Below are positions 50,703 to 55,303 of a stretch of 55,303 bases of DNA, piece by piece; within the stretch, counting starts at the first letter, position 1, and each line of letters opens with the position of its first letter. The stretch is from an uncultured Clostridia bacterium (GTDB lineage: Bacteria; Bacillota; Clostridia; Oscillospirales; Acutalibacteraceae): assembly GCA_946491705.1 (NCBI GenBank), contig CAMLYM010000002.1, forward strand, positions 1 through 55,303. The letters are read 5' to 3'. The position numbers and the translations under genes were made by a program. The notes beneath the pieces were generated by a model. That model did no database searches. It had not been told where the DNA came from and was given only the letters and a program-made list of their open reading frames with translations.

Positions 50703-52493
50703 ATGGCGAAGCAGCTGTTAATGGGCAACGAGGCCATTGGCCTGGGCGCCCTGCGCGCCGGTGTGGGGTTCGTGTGCGGGTATCCGGGAACCCCGTCCAC
50801 CGAGATTCTGGAAACGGTGGCCAAACACAATCCGGGCGACGTGTACGTGGAATGGTCGGTCAACGAAAAAGCGGCGATGGAGGCGGCGGCCGGAGCGGCC
50901 TATGCAGGCGCCAGAGCGATGGTGACCATGAAGCAGGTGGGGCTCAACGTGGCCTCCGATCCGCTGATGAGCCTCGCTTACATCGGCGTCAAGGGCGGTA
51001 TGGTCATCGTGGTGGCCGACGACCCGGGCCCCATCTCTTCTCAGACCGAGCAGGACACCCGGCATTTCGCCCGGTTTTCCAAGCTCCCGGTCTTCGATCC
51101 CGCATCCCCGGAGGAAGCGTTTGAGATGATTTCCGATGCCTTTGATTACTCGGAAAAATACCAGACCCCGGTGCTGCTGCGGCCCACCACCCGGGTCTGT
51201 CACGGGTGCGCGTCCATCGAGATGGACGGCGGCCGTAAAAAAATCACGCCGGAAGGGTTTATCAAGGATTCCAAGTGGGTCATCTTCCCGCGGCTTACCT
51301 ATCAAAACCACAAAAAGATCGAGGCGCGCTGGCCGGTGCTGGGGGAGGACTTTTCCGCTTACCGGTTCAATGAAGTGACCGGCGGCGGCAAAAAAGGCAT
51401 CGCCGCGGGCGGAGTAAGCGCGGCTTATGCGAAGGAAGCCCTGGCGCAGATGGGCGAATGTCCAAAGTTTCTCAAAGTGGCAACCCCTCATCCCTTCCCC
51501 GAACGGCTGGCCCTCTCCTTCCTGGAGGGGCTCGATGAAGTGCTGGTACTTGAAGAGCTGGACCCGGTGATCGAACGGGAGCTTGTCTATTTGTGCGGCA
51601 AGCATCATCTGCCGGTAAGGATTTGCGGCAAGCTCACCGGGCACACCCCCAACGCCGGGGAAAATTCCACCGAAACCGCAAACGCAGCCATTCGTTCCTT
51701 CCTGGGGCTGCCACAGGAGGAATCAAAGCAGGCGCCTCTTCCCTCTTTGCCGGTTCGTCCGCCGGTTCTCTGCGCGGGATGTCCCCACCGGGCGTCCTTC
51801 TACGCGGTGAAGGTGGCGATGAAAGGGAAAAAGGCGGTCTTTTCCGGGGACATCGGCTGCTATACCTTGGGAAACGCCAGCCCTCTCGACATGGTGGACA
51901 CCTGCCTTTGCATGGGCGCGGGGGTGACGGTGGCACAGGGGCTTCACCGCATCGAGCCGGATGCGGTGAACTTCGCCTTTATCGGGGATTCCACCTTCTT
52001 TCACACGGGGATTCCCGGCGTGATCAACGCCGTATATAACGAAACCGACATCGTCCTGGTTGTGCTGGATAACGCCACCACCGCCATGACCGGGCATCAG
52101 CCCCATCCGGGCACCGGCAAGACCATGATGGGAGAAATCTCCCGGAAGGTAGACATCGCGGGGGTGCTGGGAGCGGTCGGCGTCGGGCATGTGGCCAAGG
52201 CCGATCCGTTGGATCTGAAAGCGGCGGTAGAGGCGGTCAGGGAAGCGGCGGCGGTCAAGGGCGTATCGGCGGTCATTTTCGAGTCTCCCTGCATCGCGGT
52301 GACAAAGCCGGGACCCACCTACCGGGTGGACGCTCAAAGATGCACCGGCTGCAAGCGGTGTATCCGGGAGCTGGGATGCCCGGCGATGGTTTTGGAAAAC
52401 AACAAGGTGAAAATTGAGCCGTCCATGTGCTACGGGTGCAGCGTGTGTGCCCAGGTCTGTCCCTTCGGGGCGATTGGAGGGGAAGCAAAATGA
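50703..52493 (+). CDS. iorA: Indolepyruvate ferredoxin oxidoreductase alpha subunit
   Basis: 596 residues, standard length. Starts MAKQLLMGNEAIGLGALRAG with the pyrimidine-binding domain (FVCGYPGTPSTEI, EKAAMEAAAGAAYAG). A central TPP-binding domain holds GDIGCYTLG, MGAGVTVAQG and IGDSTFFHTG. The C-terminus is a two-cluster ferredoxin domain: CTGCKRCIRELGC and CYGCSVCAQVCP. With IorB it oxidatively decarboxylates aryl-pyruvates (indolepyruvate, phenylpyruvate) to aryl-acetyl-CoA, reducing ferredoxin. ATG 50703 follows GGGAGG, just past the T-box terminator. iorB overlaps by ATGA. Confidence 0.96.
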   Translation: MAKQLLMGNEAIGLGALRAGVGFVCGYPGTPSTEILETVAKHNPGDVYVEWSVNEKAAMEAAAGAAYAGARAMVTMKQVGLNVASDPLMSLAYIGVKGGMVIVVADDPGPISSQTEQDTRHFARFSKLPVFDPASPEEAFEMISDAFDYSEKYQTPVLLRPTTRVCHGCASIEMDGGRKKITPEGFIKDSKWVIFPRLTYQNHKKIEARWPVLGEDFSAYRFNEVTGGGKKGIAAGGVSAAYAKEALAQMGECPKFLKVATPHPFPERLALSFLEGLDEVLVLEELDPVIERELVYLCGKHHLPVRICGKLTGHTPNAGENSTETANAAIRSFLGLPQEESKQAPLPSLPVRPPVLCAGCPHRASFYAVKVAMKGKKAVFSGDIGCYTLGNASPLDMVDTCLCMGAGVTVAQGLHRIEPDAVNFAFIGDSTFFHTGIPGVINAVYNETDIVLVVLDNATTAMTGHQPHPGTGKTMMGEISRKVDIAGVLGAVGVGHVAKADPLDLKAAVEAVREAAAVKGVSAVIFESPCIAVTKPGPTYRVDAQRCTGCKRCIRELGCPAMVLENNKVKIEPSMCYGCSVCAQVCPFGAIGGEAK

Positions 52494-53086
52494 AAAACTG
52501 CATGTTGGCGGGCGTTGGCGGGCAGGGAACCGTCCTCGCCTCCAAGATCATCGCCCAGGCCGCTATGAAGGAGGGCCTTTCGGCCCACACGGCGGAAACC
52601 ATCGGCATGGCCCAGCGGGGCGGCTGCGTGGTCAGCCATGTTCGCATCGGAGAGGACGCTTTTGCGCCTCTGATTCCCAAGGGGACGGCGGATGTGGTCA
52701 TCGGGTTTGAGCCGGCGGAGGCGGTGCGCTGCTTGCCCTATCTGAAAGAAGAAGGCGCAATGGTGGTGAGCACCAAGGCGGTGCAGCCGGTAACGGCATC
52801 CCTCTCCGGGTCCCCCTACGATGCGGAGGGGATGCTTGCCTTTTTAAGGGAACGGGTAAAACGGCTCATACTGGTGGACGGCGAAGAGGTCTGCCGCCAA
52901 TGCGGGTCGGCGAAGGTGTTGAACGTGGCTTTGCTTGGCGCAGCGGCGGGCGCCGGCGTTCTTCCCGTGACGCTTACGCAAATCGAGGATACCATCCGGG
53001 AAAAGTTGCCCGAGCGGTTCCTCTCCATGAATCTGAAGGCGCTTGCGGCGGGGGCCGAAGCGGTGACTGGGGGAAGGAAACAATGA
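52490..53086 (+). CDS. iorB: Indolepyruvate ferredoxin oxidoreductase beta subunit
   Basis: 198 residues from ATG 52490, overlapping the iorA stop as ATGA. MKNCMLAGVGGQGTVLASKI is the gamma/beta-subunit signature of 2-oxoacid ferredoxin oxidoreductases; TAETIGMAQRGGCVVSHVRIG and DVVIGFEPAEAVRCL also match. It completes the two-subunit enzyme with IorA. The stop overlaps the next start as ATGA, so the three genes are translationally coupled. Confidence 0.95.
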   Translation: MKNCMLAGVGGQGTVLASKIIAQAAMKEGLSAHTAETIGMAQRGGCVVSHVRIGEDAFAPLIPKGTADVVIGFEPAEAVRCLPYLKEEGAMVVSTKAVQPVTASLSGSPYDAEGMLAFLRERVKRLILVDGEEVCRQCGSAKVLNVALLGAAAGAGVLPVTLTQIEDTIREKLPERFLSMNLKALAAGAEAVTGGRKQ

Positions 53087-54318
53087 ACATGAAGCAAGAA
53101 CAATTTGATCTTATCAAAAAACAGCTCGGCCGTCTTGCTGCTGTTGACGGCGGATTTTATCAGAAAAAGTTTCGGGACTTTGACGTAACGTCCATCCAAA
53201 GCCAGGAGGATTTCGAGAAGCTCCCCTTTACCAACAAGGACGAGCTGCGCGAGGCGTATCCGCTGGGTTTGCAGGCGGTGCCGGATGAGGAGATCGTACG
53301 CATTCACTCCTCCTCCGGCACCACGGGCACCCCCATCATCATCCCCTATACCAAGCAGGACGTGGAGGACTGGGCGGTTATGTTCGAGCGGTGCTACCGC
53401 ACGGCGGGGCTTACCAACCGCGACCGGGTGCAGATTACCCCCGGCTACGGCCTTTGGACGGCGGGCATTGGGTTCCAGGCAGGCGTAGAGCGGCTGGGTG
53501 CCATGGCCATCCCCATGGGACCGGGCAACACCGACAAGCAGATTCAGATGATGATTGACTTAAAATCCACCGTGCTGGGAGCCACCTCCTCCTATGCGCT
53601 GCTGCTGGCGGAGGAGATCACCCGGCGGGGCGTCAAGGACCAGATCCATCTGAAAAAGGGAATCATCGGTTCGGAGCGGTGGGGCGAGAAAATGCGCAAG
53701 CGCATCGCAAACGAACTAGGCGTACAGCTTTACGACATTTACGGGCTGACGGAGATTTACGGGCCGGGCATCGCTATGAGCTGCGACGAGGAATGCGGCA
53801 TGCATTACTGGGATGACTACGTCTACTGTGAAATCATTAACCCCCACACCCTGGAGCAGGTGAAGGATGGGGAAATCGGCGAGCTGGTCATCACCACTCT
53901 GCGCAAGGAAGGGGCTCCCCTCATTCGCTACCGCACCCACGACCTGACTAGGTTCTTGCCGGGCGAATGCGCCTGCGGGCGAGCCTATCCCCGCATCGAC
54001 ACTCTCATCGGCCGCACCGACGACATGGTGAAGGTCAAGGGGGTCAATATCTTCCCCGGCCAGATCGACGAGCTTTTGCGAGACATCGAGGGTGCCAGCA
54101 GCGAATACCAGGTGATGATCGACCATTTAAACGGCAAGGATATTATGACTTTGTTCTTTGAAACCGACGCGGCGGGTGACCGGGAGCCGCTGGAAACCAA
54201 TGTACGCCAGCATTTTAAGACGAAGATCGGCATTACCATTGTACCGAGAGCCGTATCCATCGGGGAACTGCCCCGCAGCGAGAAAAAGTCCACCCGTATT
54301 TTTGACAACCGGTATTAA
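53083..54318 (+). CDS. paaK: Phenylacetate-CoA ligase (aryl-acetate-CoA ligase)
   Basis: 411 residues from ATG 53083 (or ATG 53089). Adenylate-forming enzyme: IHSSSGTTGTPIIIPYT is the AMP-binding P-loop; YDIYGLTEIYGPGI is the A5 motif; YRTHDLTRFLPGECACGRAYPRIDTLIGRTDDMVKVKGVNIFP carries the A7-A8 region. It forms aryl-acetyl-CoA from an aryl-acetate, ATP and CoA, or conserves energy if run with the IOR product. Beside iorAB it closes a short route linking aromatic amino acids, aryl-pyruvates and aryl-acetates. The exact aryl group (indole or phenyl) is not readable; the Trp-type T-box favours indoleacetate. Confidence 0.93.
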   Translation: MNMKQEQFDLIKKQLGRLAAVDGGFYQKKFRDFDVTSIQSQEDFEKLPFTNKDELREAYPLGLQAVPDEEIVRIHSSSGTTGTPIIIPYTKQDVEDWAVMFERCYRTAGLTNRDRVQITPGYGLWTAGIGFQAGVERLGAMAIPMGPGNTDKQIQMMIDLKSTVLGATSSYALLLAEEITRRGVKDQIHLKKGIIGSERWGEKMRKRIANELGVQLYDIYGLTEIYGPGIAMSCDEECGMHYWDDYVYCEIINPHTLEQVKDGEIGELVITTLRKEGAPLIRYRTHDLTRFLPGECACGRAYPRIDTLIGRTDDMVKVKGVNIFPGQIDELLRDIEGASSEYQVMIDHLNGKDIMTLFFETDAAGDREPLETNVRQHFKTKIGITIVPRAVSIGELPRSEKKSTRIFDNRY

Positions 54319-54321
54319 GCG

Positions 54322-55044
54322 ATGGCGGAGTTTACGAGAGTTCCTTTCACGCGGGCGGATTACGGTGAGCTGGTGACACGGCTGGAGGCCATGGCGGAGG
54401 AGGGGTACCGGGCATTTAACGCCCGCATCGTCCCCGACACGGCGGCGCCCATGCTGGGGGTGCGGGCCCCGGCGCTGAAGGCCCTGGCAAAGCAGATTGC
54501 TAATGGGGACTGGAACGGGTATCTTTTGGCGGCGCAAAGCCCGCGGTATTACGAAGAAATCCTGCTCTACGGATTGGTGCTGGGGTTTTTAAAGGAACCG
54601 ACCGAGATCGTGATGGAGCGGGTACGCGCCTTTGTCCCCAGGATCGACAACTGGGCGGTTTGCGATAGCACCTGCATGGGACTCAAAACCGTGGCAAAGC
54701 ACCGAGAGGAATGGGGGCCGTTTTTAGGCGAGCTTTTGTCCTCGGAGAACCCCTGGGCCGTCCGGATGGGGCTGGTGCTGCTTTTAAGCCAGTGCCTCAC
54801 CTCAGACACGGTAAGGCGGATTTTGGAGGCAAGCGGAAGGATAAAAAGCGAACATTATTATGTGCGCATGGCAAACGCCTGGCTGATTAGCGTATGCTAC
54901 ATAAAGTTTCCGCACGAAACCGGGCCTTTTTTGCAGGACTGCCCTCTGGACGACTGGACTTTCAACAAGGCGCTTCAAAAGATCACCGAATCCTACCGGG
55001 TGTCTCAGGAGACCAAGGCGGCCATCAAACGCCTGAAGCGGTAG
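54322..55044 (+). CDS. AlkD-like DNA alkylation repair protein
   Basis: 240 residues, typical of the AlkD HEAT-repeat DNA glycosylases. Conserved parts are MLGVRAPALKALAKQI, YYEEILLYGLVLGF, IDNWAVCDSTCMGL (with the Trp/Asp region that faces the lesion), NPWAVRMGLVLLL and HYYVRMANAWLISVCYIKFP. It would remove N3- or N7-alkylated bases without base flipping. It starts three bases after the paaK stop, so it may be cotranscribed with the T-box operon, though no functional link is evident. Confidence 0.9.
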   Translation: MAEFTRVPFTRADYGELVTRLEAMAEEGYRAFNARIVPDTAAPMLGVRAPALKALAKQIANGDWNGYLLAAQSPRYYEEILLYGLVLGFLKEPTEIVMERVRAFVPRIDNWAVCDSTCMGLKTVAKHREEWGPFLGELLSSENPWAVRMGLVLLLSQCLTSDTVRRILEASGRIKSEHYYVRMANAWLISVCYIKFPHETGPFLQDCPLDDWTFNKALQKITESYRVSQETKAAIKRLKR

Positions 55045-55206
55045 GCGGATGCGTATGGTTGCTTCTATGAGCTCTCGCCGCATCGTTCCAAACATCCCGG
55101 GCAAGTCAATGCCCGCGGCATGAGATATTGCAGGCACGACATACGGCTTGCCTGTGCCTTTATCCACTGCCTGTAAATGGACGGCAGCGTTTTCCTAATG
55201 GTAAGA

Positions 55207-55225
55207 TGCCGATGGCCTATCGGCA
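55207..55225 (+). repeat. Small inverted repeat
   Basis: TGCCGAT/ATCGGCA stem with a 5-nt loop, just upstream of the main terminator. It may be part of the same transcript end. The rest of 55045-55206 shows no supported gene. Confidence 0.35.
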
Positions 55226-55235
55226 CACAAAAAAG

Positions 55236-55276
55236 GCCCGGAAACCCACAGGGGTTCCGGGCGTTTTTTTTTTTTT
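55236..55276 (+). terminator. Terminator after the alkD-like gene
   Basis: Stem GCCCGGAA-A-CCC against GGGTTCCGGGC (55236-55262), followed by a run of about thirteen T. It probably ends the iorA-iorB-paaK-alkD transcript. Confidence 0.85.
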
Positions 55277-55303
55277 CCTTTGTCTTGTTCCCGCCGCCCA
55301 CGA

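Noticed and set aside
50718-51644. 308-codon minus-strand open frame
   Set aside because: Antisense to iorA; His/Arg/Gly-rich shadow composition with no family motif.
54802-55301. Minus-strand frames at the right edge (54802-55167, 55065-55301)
   Set aside because: They run through the AlkD-like gene or across the terminator and show no protein-like motifs.

Overview
The window looks like chromosome of a Gram-positive gut-type Clostridia member (Bacillota, Oscillospirales-like). Ribosome binding sites are strong AGGAGG types, promoters are sigma-A like, there is a T-box leader, surface proteins end in LPXTG-like signals, and the conjugation ATPase is of the clostridial VirB4 (CD1110-like) type. 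Most of the window is GC-rich. The tip of the Rhs gene with its partner, and the ATPase gene at 48.7-50.2 kb, are clearly AT-richer and look acquired.

Layout. 1-1.4 kb: a TetR regulator with promoter and operator, upstream of an ABC exporter that runs off the edge. 1.3-1.8 kb: two tiny membrane ORFs of doubtful status. 2.0-6.9 kb: a very large secreted, wall-anchored protein joining a phosphodiester glycosidase domain to a calcineurin-like phosphatase. 7.2-9.1 kb: a marR-MATE efflux operon with two palindromic operator candidates. 9.3-23.1 kb: one continuous 12-gene operon for a surface polysaccharide. It has GT4, GT2 and GT2/GT32-like glycosyltransferases, two COG5610-type proteins, a two-component ABC exporter, and two sialyltransferase-like proteins. 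It also has KdsB (CMP-Kdo synthetase type), an HOA-like DRE-TIM aldolase with an extra C-terminal domain, and a HAD phosphatase. The last three suggest a non-canonical route to a CMP-activated ulosonic acid. 23.1-26.4 kb: a 5'-truncated Rhs gene ending in a candidate cysteine-protease-like toxin domain, followed by a small lipoprotein that is the likely immunity partner.

26.4-48.3 kb: an integrative conjugative element read on the minus strand. In transcription order it carries ParA, ParB, a Ser-rich lipoprotein, a thioester-domain adhesin with 11 SpaA-type repeats, a RelE-like toxin, and VirB2-, VirB6-, M23-, VirB3- and VirB4-like proteins. DUF6100-like, VirD4, RepA_N, DUF5697-like and S1-domain proteins follow. 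A plus-strand ATPase/nuclease-like gene sits between VirD4 and RepA. No relaxase or integrase is visible. At the right edge (48.29-48.34 kb) lies only the 3' part of an initiator tRNA-fMet with its terminator, as expected for one attachment-site end; the other end is not in the window.

48.7-50.2 kb: a lone P-loop ATPase (Sll1717-like), possibly defensive. 50.35-54.3 kb: a T-box leader, probably tryptophan-specific, controlling iorA-iorB-paaK for aryl-pyruvate/aryl-acetyl-CoA metabolism. 54.3-55.0 kb: an AlkD-like DNA glycosylase gene, followed by a strong terminator.
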